Below, one piece after another: positions 36,140 to 48,200 of a stretch of DNA of 64,000 bases. Below the pieces are notes generated by a model. That model saw only the letters and a program-made list of their open reading frames with translations. It was not told where the DNA came from and did no database searches. How positions within the stretch are numbered: position 1 is the stretch's first letter; each line of letters starts with the position of its first letter. Source of the DNA: Sindora glabra (lineage: Eukaryota > Streptophyta > Magnoliopsida > Fabales > Fabaceae); contig CM035235.1 in NCBI GenBank assembly GCA_020226215.1, forward strand, positions 72,627,283 through 72,691,282. The letters run 5' to 3'. The position numbers were made by a program, and so were the translations under genes.

Positions 36140-36880
36140 AAAGCTAACCTTGGCTTCTTCCCGCCATTTTTTAATCTCAATTAGCACTTCTTCCAACTCT
36201 GATTTATTCTTTTTTTCCTCAAAAATTTTTGACCGCAGCTTAGCTAGTTGTTTTTCCAAATCGCATGAGTCCTCTTCAATGCCTTCCCCCTTTTTGCGAT
36301 TCGTAAGCTAGCTATGTTTATGTCCGAAGCACTTAGTTGACAAACCTTTTTCTCAGCTTTGATTTCAACATTTTGAGCCTTCTTGCTCTAGTTCAATGAT
36401 AGCGATTTTCAAAATATTACTACATATGACATTCTCTTTGTTGTTGCTGCGTCAAACATAATATTATTATGCCACCACTTCTTACAAAAACAAGCTAGTG
36501 CATTGTAAAATAGGTTAGTTTGCATGTCCACTGCACCATAACAATGCCCATTTTTCATCGTCGCATTGAAAACGGCATACTTTAGCATATGCCATAGAAG
36601 TAATCTTGTAATAAACACCCTTGTATAGTCATTCCAAATTATGCAGCTCGATATCTTCTAGTTGCTTCTCATCACGAACTTTCCACAGACAACTTTAACA
36701 ATATAGTTAATGACAGGTTTTGGGTTTGGTGTGAATATGAAAGACCCTACAATCCTATCGCTAGAATCTGTCTTGAGTTTTGTTGATTGAGGTTTCGAAA
36801 TGATTCATTTGTATTTTCCATTATGCATCGGAATCGTTGGAGAATAAAACAATAATGCAAGGATTCAAAAATAAAAGTAA
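36140..36880 (-). pseudogene. Decayed gene relic with coiled-coil C-terminus (unassigned)
   Basis: On the minus strand there is gene-like composition and pieces of frame, all broken. From about 36830 a start-like MENTNESFRNLN leads into a shifted frame with IVGSFIFTPNPKPVINYIV. At 36409-36618 a 69-codon frame is open. At 36140-36300 a frame reads DLEKQLAKLRSKIFEEKKNK then ELEEVLIEIKKW, a clear coiled coil. The FIFTPNPKPVINYIV piece faintly resembles the start of a NAC domain, but nothing else supports that and I do not assign a function. At least three frameshifts or introns separate the parts. Confidence 0.4.
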
Positions 36881-37687
36881 ATGATCAAATTTTGACGGCA
36901 AGTGAAAGGGAAAAAGGAAAAAAGGTTCACAAAGATCACAAGATGTGGATTTGAGTACTGTGAAAGAAAAAGAAGAGAATGATGCAGAAGCTGATATCAT
37001 GGAGATCACGTAAACTGATGAAGCTTACCTCTACATTTCTCCCTTTTCTCAGTACTATATATTGTGGGAAGGTCATATTGCTGAGAGATTTATCTGAAGG
37101 TGAGGTCAAAATTCTAGAAGTTAGGCCTCACGGTACCTTTTATATAAGCATTGCAATAGGGATTTAAGATATTGACAATACTAGAAATAAATAAAAAGGG
37201 TGGATAATTTCAAATAGTGGTTCATACATAATCTTTGTCGGAGTTATAAATATTTCAATTTCAACCGATAGTGAAAGGAAAAAATTAAGAGATAATGTGA
37301 TTGATTTAGTGTGTATGTGGGAGTATAGGACGGAATCAAAAAGAAAAAAACTTGGGAGTTGAATTTACGCACATATATGAGTATTACAAAAAAATTATAT
37401 TTAATCTTTTTATTTATTTAAAAATAATGTAAGTTATAGTAGCATTTCATCAGAAAAGAACAAGAAATTAGTTTGTTTACTATTAAAATCTCACACATAT
37501 ATGAAATTATATATGTCACAATCATAGGATACACAATATTTGAATGGAAAATATTAAATTTTTGAAGGGTTCAATATTTAAATTTTTTACAAATTAATTA
37601 AAAAACTTAAAAAATTTATAATGTAATACATGAAATTAAGTGGAAGGTTGGAGGTTATAGCCCCCTCACCTTAACATTTAATTCCAC

Positions 37688-37690
<3 letters not shown>

Positions 37691-37739
<49 letters not shown>
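37691..37739. repeat. (TA)n microsatellite
   Basis: About 24 TA units without interruption. Confidence 0.96.
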
Positions 37740-37743
<4 letters not shown>

Positions 37744-37744
37744 C

Positions 37745-38920
37745 ATTCAATATAAAAAAAAGGAAAAGAAAAGATTTTTTTAACTCTTTTTTTATTTTGA
37801 TATCTTAATTTATTACCTACAAACTTACTATTTTAATAAAGGGTAAAAATATTTGAATTTAAATATTTCTTTTTTCAGTTAAGATATAAACTGCACCCTA
37901 TGACTTTGACATATATACAATCATAAATTTTCAAAATGCATTCAAAATTCTAGACAAAGGAAATTGATGAACAAAATAGTAATGAATGCAATTAATTTTT
38001 TTCCTGTAGCTAATTAATGGATTTCTTTATTAAATTATAAATATATAACTCAACATGAAACCTATACCACGTGGAAGATGTTTTACTATACCATTAAAAT
38101 ACAAAATATTGTTATGGTCAAAATTTTCTATAAGATTTTGGTTTTTTTAAATTTTTTATCATTTAATTGATTTTAAAGGTTTAAAATTAAAGACTGAATT
38201 CTGATGATGAATATTGGGGAGAAAAATTTTAATTTATTAAAATAAAAATTGAAGAACAATGTTATTAATTTACAACCTTGCTAAAAGGGACACAATTTTA
38301 AGGGCCAAATGACATGGCATCCCATATCATAGCAGCACATTTCTGCTATAATTCACATTCGACAATTTGCCACTTCATTGCAACAAGTTGGGCTCTTATA
38401 CACCGGTTGCAATAGCATTTTTCATTAATTTATAATATTTTTAATGTCATTCTTGTACGTTGTCTACAAATTTTTCATCCTAATATTTTTCTTTCTTTAA
38501 CCGACTAATCAAGTAAAAAATCAAAGAAAGAAAAAGAAAAGAAAAACTTTTTACTACCTTCCATTTATTTTGATACCCTAATATATCTTTTGTAGAACAA
38601 TTATTTTAATAAATGATACAAAATATTTGTATTTGTCCTTTTTTTTTCCAATTAAGATAGTGATGGATTAAGTTCATTGAACTGCACCTAGGTTTTGATG
38701 TGTATAAAATAACACCTTAATGCAAAGAAAATTATATAAGTTAACATTGAAAGCAATTGATTTTTTATACTTAAGTAATTGATTTCTTTATTAAATCTTA
38801 ATGATACAATTGAATAATATGAACCTTAGTACATAAGCGACGCATAATTGGATTTGAAACTGATGTCAAATACTAACATCACTACTAAAATAAAAATAAT
38901 ATTGTCATAATCAAATTTTC
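37745..38920 (+). repeat. Diverged tandem duplication, unit about 780 bp
   Basis: The left unit from 37745 and the right unit from 38520 share a GGAAAAGAAAAG-type purine run, TTTATTTTGATA, ACTATTTTAATAAA/TTATTTTAATAAA, AACTGCACC, a CAATTAATTTTTT/CAATTGATTTTTT segment, and GATTTCTTTATTAAAT. The order is identical. Similarity is moderate, so the duplication is old. Confidence 0.65.
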
Positions 38921-40612
38921 CTTTGAAATTTTAATTTCTTTTTTCTAAAAGATTTTTTTAGTCTTGTAATTAGCTTTAAATGTTTTGAATCGAATGTTTC
39001 AATTGTACTTAGCATCATAATTTATGTGAACACTTGCTGTGCTTGGAAGTTCAAGTTCAAAAATTAGTCACCTATTTAACTTTTTTCCCCATCACTTATA
39101 TGACTTTTTGGCACAGTAGATGTGATAAGATTTTTTTTTTGTCTAAATTAAATATTTCATATAATAAAAAAACTATCTACTTTTTAATGAATCAAGACTC
39201 AAAAAGGAAATATTAAAAACAATAAAGCCCTACAACTTAATTTGAAGCTTGAAAGAGTGATATTATTGTTAAGCTTAGGCCAAAACTATCTCTCTAGTTG
39301 GCCATTTCAGAATAAAAACTCCAAAGTACGTATACATATGATTGTAGTTGCTAGCCAGTTAGTAAAGTCTCTCAAATCTTAACTTCACTTCTGGTTATAT
39401 GCAGCTCGCTTCTGGTCTTTTTGCTAGCATTTTGTCATTGTATATATTGCTTCTCTTTTATTAATTTCACCCCTATTTTAGATTAGTGTCATTAATAAAT
39501 ATGTTTATTTATATTATAAGCATTCATGTATTTGTCTTTCTTTTATTAATGATTCGATCAATTCACCAATTTCTTTTTTATTTAAACTAGTTTTGATATT
39601 TCGCTCAAAATTTAATTTGGGTTATGATTATCCGTTCCTCGTATAAATCGTAGAAGCTTCCTAAAATATGACAATATGGATAAATAAATTCTTGAGCAAT
39701 TGGCTATCTACTCATACTATGTTTAGCAATTAACTATAGAAGAGTTTACTACGTTTTATGTTGTTCTAATTCATGGTTTTTGATAAAATCTGGATGAATT
39801 AAGTTTGGGTGGGAGACCTACAAAATAAAAGAAAAGCACTCTAATATTTAAGTCAGTATAAATAGAAGGAAAGTAAAAGTAAAAAAAATCATAAATAAAA
39901 TGATAAGGAATATTATATAAAAAATGTGAATATCATGCTGAAAAGTAGATTTGTAATTACTTCAAACATATATAGTGAGAATAATAACCGCATGAAAGGA
40001 TAGACAAGTTTTGGAGTATCCACCTCAAACATAATCTCTGTGTGATCCAATATGTTCGATAAAGTTGAAGTGTTCTTCAATTAATACTCTTTCAATTTAT
40101 TGTTCAAGCTGTTGATAGGTTCTTGTGTTTCATGGCTCATAATATAAAATTTGGAAGAATTGAGATAGATGATACAAATATATATTTTCCAACAATATCA
40201 TTAATCAAAACGTAATTGTATATGTATGGAACATGGATGAGTCCTTTATATATTATATTGTTGAATTCCATGCAGAAGGAAACATCGAAGCTTTTAATGA
40301 TTTGAAGGATGTAGACAAGGGAAAGTTGTAGATATTCAAAATGGATGGACCCCTGTATTCCCTAGTTAAGGAAACATACACATGCAAAGGCTTTCAATGG
40401 CTTAACAACCCCTACTATAAAACAAAAGGCCCTTATTATATTACTTGATGCACACAAACAAATATTGCAAATTTCCTACGTACATGATGCACACAAATAT
40501 TGCTATGTTTTTATCAAGGATACTATACAGAATGGTACATGATACACATAAACATTAACAATTTCCTAGTTATACCATCTGTTTGTATTTCATGAAAACT
40601 TTGATCGCATTA

Positions 40613-40704
40613 TATATATTTACTTGAATTCTGTGACTTTAAAAAATTATAAGAAAGATATATATTTACTTGAATTCTTCGACTTTAAAAAATTATAAGA
40701 AAGA
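40613..40704 (+). repeat. 46-bp tandem repeat, two copies
   Basis: TATATATTTACTTGAATTCT plus GACTTTAAAAAATTATAAG units at 40613-40658 and 40659-40704 differ at only two bases in the middle. Confidence 0.95.
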
Positions 40705-40775
40705 TACACGTTGATTGTTAGTAAATTACAAAATTGGAAACATAATAGATTTAGGAAGATTCCAATTTAATTTTA

Positions 40776-41141
40776 GACTAAATACAACATTAATTTAATA
40801 TTTTATTTATAAAAATGGTGATTATTACATGGTGTAAATTTTATAATTAATATAATTAGTCTCTTTTATTTATTTATTTATAATTATTCATCTATCTTTT
40901 CACATCTAATACTAAAAAGAAAAAGAAAAAATATTACCAAGAACTGTGTTTGACAATACTAAGGTATTGTTTAACAATCAATTTTAATCTTTTTCATTTA
41001 TTTTTATATTTCAAATAAACAAAAGGATGAATAATTATAATACAAATAAAAATAAGGAATCAGTAATACTAATTATGAAATTTGAAAAATGTAATAATTA
41101 TTACCATTATAAAAACAAAGAATTAAATATTGTACTTACTC
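40776..41141. mobile_element. Foldback MITE with 9-bp target duplication (Mutator-like)
   Basis: A 366-bp element whose two halves are inverted copies of about 140 bp (40776-40915 and about 41000-41141). Its ends are GACTAAATACAAC and, reverse-complemented, GAGTAAGTACAAT. It is flanked by a perfect 9-bp direct repeat TTAATTTTA (40767-40775 and 41142-41150), the length made by Mutator-type transposases. It is non-coding, so it would have depended on a transposase elsewhere. A related, more eroded copy lies at 44699-45062. Confidence 0.82.
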
Positions 41142-43740
41142 TTAATTTTACTTGAATAACAAAAGATTTTCAAATACTTGAGAAGAAATATTCATTAAAT
41201 GAATAATTGAAGGATATTGGCAGAAGAATAATGGGAGAAGAAAATCCAGTTAGGTTGAACGATAGAACGAGAAAATCCAAGGGAAATATAGCTTCATGGT
41301 CCCTCGTGCTTCTTGCAATCGAAGGACCTTGATTTTGGTTCTTTCTGATGTTTCAAAGGGCTTTTACACACATTACTTATACCTCATTGTGACTTTTTCT
41401 TTAGTGGCTTCCCCTTCTTGTTCCTTTTCAACTTTTGTTGTAAATGCCTTTATTTTTTATATTGTATAATTCAAGGACTAAAAAATTTTACCCCTCTCCC
41501 TCTCTCTTCTTTGTTCTTGTCATTTTCTACATAAAATTAAATTTTTCCTTAGCTATGGTATTTACAAACATAATTATGATGATGATGAAATTTGGGGACG
41601 AATCCATAAAAGAATTTAGTAGTTGAGCAACAAATTTACATTAAATTTTTGAAATGTTTTCAAATATGAAAGTTTAGGTCCCCTTGTTAGCAGCCCTTCC
41701 ATAAAATTTGACATCGACCAAGTTAATCTATTACTTTATTCTTGAAATTAATTTTCTATTTGTCGGATATTTAATTATTTAAATAATGTATTTTTTTATT
41801 ATGAGTCCAATAATAATTCTATCTGAATTTTTATCTTTCCATTCATAATCGTTAACGCGTCTTACTCTTGTGGCATACAAGTGCTAAAGTGTATTAATTA
41901 TTTCTAACTGAAAAGAAAAATGACGTAAATTCAATTAGAATTAAGAGTATTCAAACCTATCTACAAAACACACGAAAACGAAGAAATTGAACACAAACAG
42001 AAACGAACACAGCTACACGAGATTTGGATTCGGCGATGGCAACGCCTTGTCTTCTTCATCCCGTTCCTTCCTTGTGATTTTTGAAAAGAAGGAGAGGCTT
42101 TTTCGTGATTTGCTTGGAACGCAGGCCAAAAGATTTCAAAGACTGTTCTTTCCTTCTTTTTTTTTTTTTTTCCTTCCACATGCTCAATCTTATGTAAAGT
42201 TTGTGCACTGTCTTAAGGATTTTTTCTCGGTTTCCTAATGTATCAATCACCGGATTCATAACTCTATATCTTACGAAGAAGACCAAAATAACAAGTTGTG
42301 CCACAATCACCATCCTTATGGTTTCACTTTACTAGATGCTATTGGCACTTACCTTGACAATGGCTGTCTTGCTTCATCCAACCTGAAATTATTTACATAT
42401 ATCAGCTCAAGATTTCCCATTAATTATGTTTTTTTTTATTAAACTTAATCATCAATTATCAAAAGAATAATTTTTAATAATTGTAGAGATTTTACATGGC
42501 TACTTCTGGACCTTCATTAGGTCCAAATTGCCTTGCTGCAGTTTCCATTCATCAATTCTGAGAAAATTAGGAGAAACAAGGAGATGTTGTCGAAGATGCT
42601 TTCTTTTTCACGGAGAATGCAAAGAGAAGATGTCTTCTTCACGGTGAACTTAAGGTGAACAACATCATTTATCTATTTTTGTTAAACCTAATAGGCCATG
42701 TCAACAAAGTTAATAACACATAGGTACCGTTAAAATTTATAGATATAAAGATGAAAAATTTTAAATGAATATTTTTTGGAGAACTCATAATGCCAGGCCC
42801 AACATTCTAATGGATAAATACAGAGCAAGAAAAAGTTTCGAGAATGAAACCATGGGTTAGCTCGAGGTGGACCACATTCATAATATGGCCTCCAATTAGG
42901 GGCGCTATTGTTATTGGTCGTGCAATTTAAGTTGAAAGATTATGAAAGGACTTCAAACTACTTATGAGAGAGGAAATATAGTAAAAACAAAAAAAACAAA
43001 AAAGGTTAAGCTATTAGCTAGATGGTGAATTAATAATGACGGATTTGAGAATTGGGTATTATGTTGAAAATGGTAATTTTAAATTTTCTTACCGTCAATA
43101 TATTAAAAAAACTAAAATCAATTATCACATTTCTTTTTATCGAGAATTTCCTTGTGAATTTAAGTTATAATGCATTTCTTCATTCTCATCTTATAAAAAC
43201 AAAATAGTTTTAATTTAAATGTTACTATTCTAGCATAAACACCTTCGATGCTTTTTAGGTTAACCTTTCGTGGGCACTTAACACAGAATTATGGATATGG
43301 AGGCACAAAACTCTTTCGATAGCTTTTTATTTATATTAAATTTAATTAGATGACTCATATTTTAATCACTTGATGACTCATATTTTAATCACTTGGTTAT
43401 TCAATATTATAAAATAAATTTTTATCGTTTCAAAAATTGTTTGTAATGAAAAAAATTAGTAGCGGTAAACATCTTCAAGTTCTAGAGTTTAAATTTCAAC
43501 ATTCACAAATAGTGAAATTTTAAGATGGAGATGTTTGAATTAAATTCTAAAGTTAAAAGAATGATGAGTTTGAGCGATAAAAACAGAGATAAATTATTTT
43601 ATTAAGCTTAATAGACAAAGGGGGTTAAATACACATCTTATAAAATTTCAAGGGATTATCTACACAAATGCCCAAAAAAATGGATTGTCTACACATTTTC
43701 ATCATTCAAAAACTTATATATGCATATATTGTGAATAGTT
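41142..43740. other. Intergenic DNA with one possible exon remnant
   Basis: There is no confident gene. At about 42240-42440 the + strand is open for some 66 codons without an ATG and reads ISYEEDQNNKLCHNHHPYGF then LLDAIGTYLDNGCLASSNLK, which has the composition of protein rather than AT-rich noise. A possible donor (CAAG|GTAAGT) exists on the opposite strand at about 42350. The overlapping short frames with Lys/Phe homopolymers around 42150 come from a T-run. I cannot assign a family. Confidence 0.35.
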
Positions 43741-43749
43741 GGAGGAAAC

Positions 43750-43865
43750 TCTATAGAATCTACCGGTTAAAGCATCATAGACCTCAACCCAACTTAACTC
43801 TAGACTTATTTAATAATTAATAAAACTTAAATATAATACAAGGTGACTCATCTATCTATTTATAA
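43750..43865 (+). repeat. Eroded duplication copy D, fragment 1
   Basis: TTAAAGCATCATAGACCTCA, then CTTATTTAATAATTAATAAAACTT, matches A at about 14845-14960 and its equivalents in B and C. It is the leftmost recognisable piece of a fourth, much older or faster-decaying copy of the block. Confidence 0.7.
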
Positions 43866-44698
43866 AGGTTTGATTAAATTTATAGGAATAAAAATAAAAT
43901 AAAATCAAGAGGAAGTAAGGATAAATAAACTATTATTTTTTAATTAAAAATTATTTAAATCATTCAGGGAAGAAATGCAATTACATTGTTTGATATTTCC
44001 TTTTTAGTTGTCTAATTCATCGATCAAGCAATGAAATTACACTATTAATCGATGATGGCAACGCTAGTAGCGATGGGGATGACAGTGGCAACGAAAATGT
44101 GAAAAAGGATTGTTTTTTGTTTCAACTAGATATAGTAATTCAATATCTTAGGAAGATAAAGAAATTCGATTAAGAGAATTTTTACTTGTTGGGATAAGAG
44201 TAATCCACTACATGCAATCCAAACATTCAACAAGGGAATTCGTTTCTTCCATTCATGTTCCAATCACTTAAATTCTTCCCACCAAATGCAATTTTTTCAT
44301 GAAATTTATAATTTTTATATTAAATTTACAAATTTTTCATAAAATCTTCCAGTTCCTACATAGATAATTATATTTACAATATGAAAATACCTGAAAATCC
44401 TATGAAAGAAATTGAAAATTCTTATAAAATATTACAAAATTTTATTATAACAACTTGCAAATTATAACACCCACTCTAAAGTAACATCAAAGCAAATTAA
44501 ATTTAGATATTCTGCTATATTTTAATTAATAAACGAAGATTCTTACTAAATTATGGGAGAAATAAAGTTAAAAGATCACCCGAAGTTCTACTTTTAAGAA
44601 ACCCATTCTTTTCAACTTTTTTTAGTAGAATAAGAATTTTATTTTCTCATATGTTAACATTTTTTAAATATTGAACTTTATGTCTTGATTTTTAAGTA
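43866..44698. other. AT-rich DNA, no gene seen
   Basis: Short G-rich patch at about 44045-44100 (GATGGCAACGCTAGTAGCGA). Otherwise AT-rich, without coding signal; presumably drifted block D sequence. Confidence 0.5.
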
Positions 44699-45062
44699 GA
44701 GTAAATTTAATATTTAATCCATCATTTGTAAAGATTGTGATCAATATATTTTTAAAATTTTATAATTAGACTATTAATTTTTTATTTTTACTTTTGTAAT
44801 AATTATTAGCCCCTTCATTCTCTTGTATTCTTAACATGAATAAAAAATATTAAAATTTATTATTAAATTTTAGTTTAATAATGTCAAGTACATGTTTAAT
44901 TTTTGTTATATTTTTTACCATTTATTTTAGTATTATATGCAAGGAAAGGGACAAATAATTATAACAAAAATAAAAATTAAGAACTAATAATACGTATTAT
45001 AAAATTTAAAGAATCTAATAATTATCATTTTTATAAATAAAAATTAAATATTATGTTTAGTT
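44699..45062. mobile_element. Second copy of the foldback MITE family
   Basis: It has the same architecture and size as 40776-41141. The left arm GAGTAAATTTAATATTTAAT and the reverse complement of the right arm, CTAAACATAATATTTAAT, both match the ends of that element, and inner parts (CATTTTTATAAATA against TTTATTTATAAAAATGG) also match. Target duplication is no longer clear. Confidence 0.7.
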
Positions 45063-45154
45063 TTCATGTAAACCCACGTTGTTGTTGTGGCTTTATGTCT
45101 GTCTCTTCAACATACCAAAAATTCATCACACCGAACACACGAACCTAATACCAT

Positions 45155-45229
45155 ATCTCATGACCACATTGTCTTTGAAAGGTTGTAGGAGGCACACACT
45201 ATCTCAACAAAGTTGTAAAATATTGCATA
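45155..45229 (+). repeat. Eroded duplication copy D, fragment 2
   Basis: CATGACCACATTGTCTTTGAAAGG, then CAACAAAGTTGTAAAATATTGC, corresponds to A 17360-17440. It resumes on the other side of a MITE at 45842-45875 with ATATTGTATAACATTAGG, matching the ATATTGCCCAACATTAGG of A, B and C. Order and strand agree with the other D fragments. Confidence 0.75.
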
Positions 45230-45841
45230 GATGAAACATGTATATTTCATCCTCTAATTATGACTGAGATTTTAATTTTTATTCTCTAAATTTTATTTAA
45301 AATAAGTTTATTCTTTAATTTTTAAAAATATGTAACATTATTAAATAGTTTAATGCTTTTAACTTTTTTCAATGAGAATATTTGCATGACATCCTACGTG
45401 GTCCACAAAAGTAATATTCTGATTATTCTTATAGTAAAAAAATGCTTTTAATTCTCTAACTTTCATTAAAATCTAGTACCTATAATAATTTAATTTGTTA
45501 AACCCATCATTGTTTGACATTTCTTCTTCACTATTTAAACTAAATTTTTTCATTATCTTTAGAAAGTTAAAGGGTAAATTTACTTCAAATAAAATTTAAA
45601 ATAAAATTAAAATTTTAATGAAAATTAGGGAACCAAAAGTACCTTTTACTATAAAAATACAAAAATCTGACTCATATTGGCTATATATGATGCCAAGTTA
45701 AATATTAAGTAAGCATCATCATTAAAAACCATAACGGTGTTAAATTGCCGAATGACTTTATACATTTTCAAAAAACTAGAAGGTAAATTGTTTTCAAGTA
45801 AAATTCCAATAAAAGTTGGGGATTAAATATACATTTTTGCC
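45230..45841. mobile_element. Large foldback MITE inserted in block D
   Basis: A 612-bp near-palindrome centred near 45540. Its ends are GATGAAACATGTATATTTCA and, reverse-complemented, GGCAAAAATGTATATTTAAT. It is flanked by ATATTGCATA (45220-45229) and ATATTGTATA (45842-45851), a 10-bp target duplication with one mismatch. Because A, B and C show the uninterrupted site, both insertion point and duplication are well supported. This is a Mutator-like MITE by TSD length. Confidence 0.82.
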
Positions 45842-46511
45842 ATATTGTATAACATTAGGAAATCATAATTTTCTTAAAAAGATATTATGAAAAAACTATG
45901 AATATTTTTTATTTTCTGTTATTTTCAAAAAAATTATTTTAAAAATTGCTTTTAAATTTAACAAAATAAAGAATAAATAATGTTTGGATGAGTAAATAAG
46001 AAAATGTTTTATTTAATTATAAAATTGACATTAAGATAAAAAATAAGTTAAGAAAATATCATAAATTTATTTTTATTTTTCTATTTTAAGTTATACATTT
46101 AAAATTATAATTTCTAAAATAAATTATGAAAATAGTTTACATTAAATACTTTTTTACTATTTTTAAGTGGAGGCTTCCATAACATTAATAAAAATAATGT
46201 TATGAACATTGCTAAATTTACACGAAATAGAAAAATGCAAGTGCATTAGTAGAAAGTTACGGAATATTAAAGAAATTATAAGATTCTAATTAAAGAGTAT
46301 TGATTGGAGTCGAAAAAGCGAAAATTTAGGTATTATTATTCAACTAAGGAAATCATAATAATATAATTTATCTAATAATTTCATTTCTAAAATTATAATT
46401 GAGAAACACCTTGTATAATTTAATATCAGCAAACATATATTGCTTACTACAAAAGGCTCACATAAATGTTACATGCATGGCCACTAAAACATAATTATAA
46501 AGAAATAGATA

Positions 46512-46838
46512 AAGCAAGCGCTAAATGAACTTAAAACTCACAGGCTTGGTAGATTGACCCATGAATTTTTTGTAAATCAAATTTGTTAAAAATAAACTCG
46601 CAAAAAAAAAGTGATTCTAAATAGATTGATCTGTGCAAATCAGATTTGTGGGTCTAAGTCCATTTATAAGGTAAAACTCACAAACTTTCCAATTTTTTAT
46701 GCAAACCAGATTGGCTAAACCAAAATAGGCTCATTTAAAATGCTAACTTTAATGGATCAGGTTTAAATAGATCTAACATATGCAAACTTAGATTCAATCT
46801 AATCTACTAAACCCATTTATCATCCCTAAGTGAGCCTA
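46512..46838 (-). mobile_element. 325-bp insertion in E2, class unknown
   Basis: It interrupts the E1/E2 alignment between GAAATAGATA and TGAGCCTATT. Read on the minus strand it starts near CTTAGGGATGATAAATGGGT and contains repeated words such as GGTTTAGTAGATTAGATTG, resembling non-autonomous hAT-type elements that begin with AGGGATG. The opposite end does not show a matching inverted repeat, so the class is open. Confidence 0.5.
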
Positions 46839-47745
46839 TTTATTCATTGATATCATAAGTATAAAATAATAAATTCAACTCATTTTTTTACATACAGAAA
46901 AAGGATAAAAAAGGAAAATATTTTTAGAAAAATCCCTAAATGGGATGTTTATAGAATGTTATGTGCTTTAATATAATCACAGGAACTCTAAATACAAAGT
47001 CTCCACCTATTTATAGGTACAAGTACATCTCAATTGGAATTTTGGGTTTAGTTTTGTAAGCATATTTAGGTTGCTCCAAAAAAAATATAGGTTTCTAAAG
47101 GGATTCAAGATTGAAAGCAATGGGCGAGCAACATATTTAATTAGACAATATAGTTGAAAAAGAATAGTAAAACTTAATAAAGATAGATAGAAAACACAAG
47201 TAGAAATTGAAAAAGGAAAAATGGAAAAGAAATTGAAAGAGGGATATTGAAGTGAAAAAGTTTCGCATCGAAAAATTAGTGAGAAATTCAGTCATATAAG
47301 AGGAGAAATTCCCTCATCCGAATAATCATATTTTTAATTGAAGATTCATTGAATCTTTCGTTCAAAAGTTTGATCGTTCAAAACAAGAGAATCGCTAGTT
47401 TTATAAGATTAGATCTATGCAAGTTAAATTTTGTGATGTTTCATAAATAGCAAAAGTGCAAATAAAAAATATTTCAATAACAATTTCATTCAAAGATTTG
47501 GATGTCAAATTGCCAATAAATATTGTACGTACTTGAGGAATCTCAAGTTCATGCCAAATTAATATGAATATTTAATTAATTTAACTAGGTTAAATAAAAT
47601 TAGTTTACATAAGCTAAAAATATCATTAAAACCTATGAATAAGTATATAAACATCGTTGTCTTGATATTAAATGAGCAAAAACAGGAAGGATGACATCGT
47701 CATATTTTCAAGTATTAATTTAGTTATTGCACACTGAATTTATGA

Positions 47746-47752
47746 TATATAA
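47746..47752 (+). promoter_or_regulatory. TATA box in E2
   Basis: TATATAAATGCA followed by CCCTAGAAACACAACACATAAA, identical in layout to E1. The preserved core promoter in two otherwise diverging copies suggests both derive from the 5' end of one gene. Confidence 0.5.
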
Positions 47753-48149
47753 ATGCATGCCCTAGAAACACAACACATAAACCAATAACGAGAGTTAATC
47801 AACACTTTATACATTCGAATTCCAACTTATATATATATATATATTCCAAAAAAAAATTTTCAGCAATAATTTTGTATGATCAAAAATTTCAGTATGAAGT
47901 TTTAAATTAAAATTTTTTTATTCGAATTAATTGCAAGTCTGTGAAATCTGTTTTGAAAAAAGATGTTAAAAACATTGCATCTAAATAAATTTTTTATTAA
48001 GTTTTAAGGCCATTCCTGAGGGTTTGGATATTTTTATAAAAATATAATTTAATTATAAAAATACTCAAACACTTGAAAATGGGACTTTCCCGTACCGTAT
48101 CATTACCCAATTATACATTCGTTGCCCATAAAGATGTCAGACAGTGAGA

Positions 48150-48200
48150 GTACCAAGACTCCAATTATTTGAGCCTTATGGGTCAATGCCGTGTGATGTG
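48150..48200 (+). repeat. Eroded duplication copy D, fragment 3
   Basis: AATTATTTGAGCCTTATGGG TCAATGCC matches A/C sequence around 17665-17690 (AATTATTTAATCATAACGGG followed by TCGATACC). Short, but in the expected order. A similar GTTACGGGTCAATGCC word occurs again near 50553. Confidence 0.45.

Larger units (their letters stand above)
37200..40775. other. AT-rich intergenic DNA with local repeats
   Basis: No gene recognised. It contains (TA)n at 37691-37739, a diverged direct duplication (37745-38130 against 38520-38920), and a 46-bp tandem repeat at 40613-40704. It also holds three imperfect copies of a GATGCACACAAA-AAATATTGC-like segment at about 40447, 40484 and 40541. Confidence 0.6.
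46166..47800 (+). repeat. Duplicated promoter-like segment, copy E2
   Basis: Colinear copy of E1 (33947-36000), lying between D fragments 2 and 3. It lacks the AT-rich element of E1 and has its own insertion at 46512-46838. A TATA box (47746-47752) is kept. After the shared TATA/leader region the sequence diverges at about 47800 and no ORF follows. Confidence 0.88.

Noticed and set aside
36700..36830. NAC transcription factor pseudogene
   Set aside because: Only one short segment resembles the start of a NAC domain; the later NAC subdomains are not seen, so no family was assigned.
41961..42313. Three overlapping frames around 42150 with Lys or Phe runs
   Set aside because: Driven by a T-homopolymer; none shows domain features or conservation.
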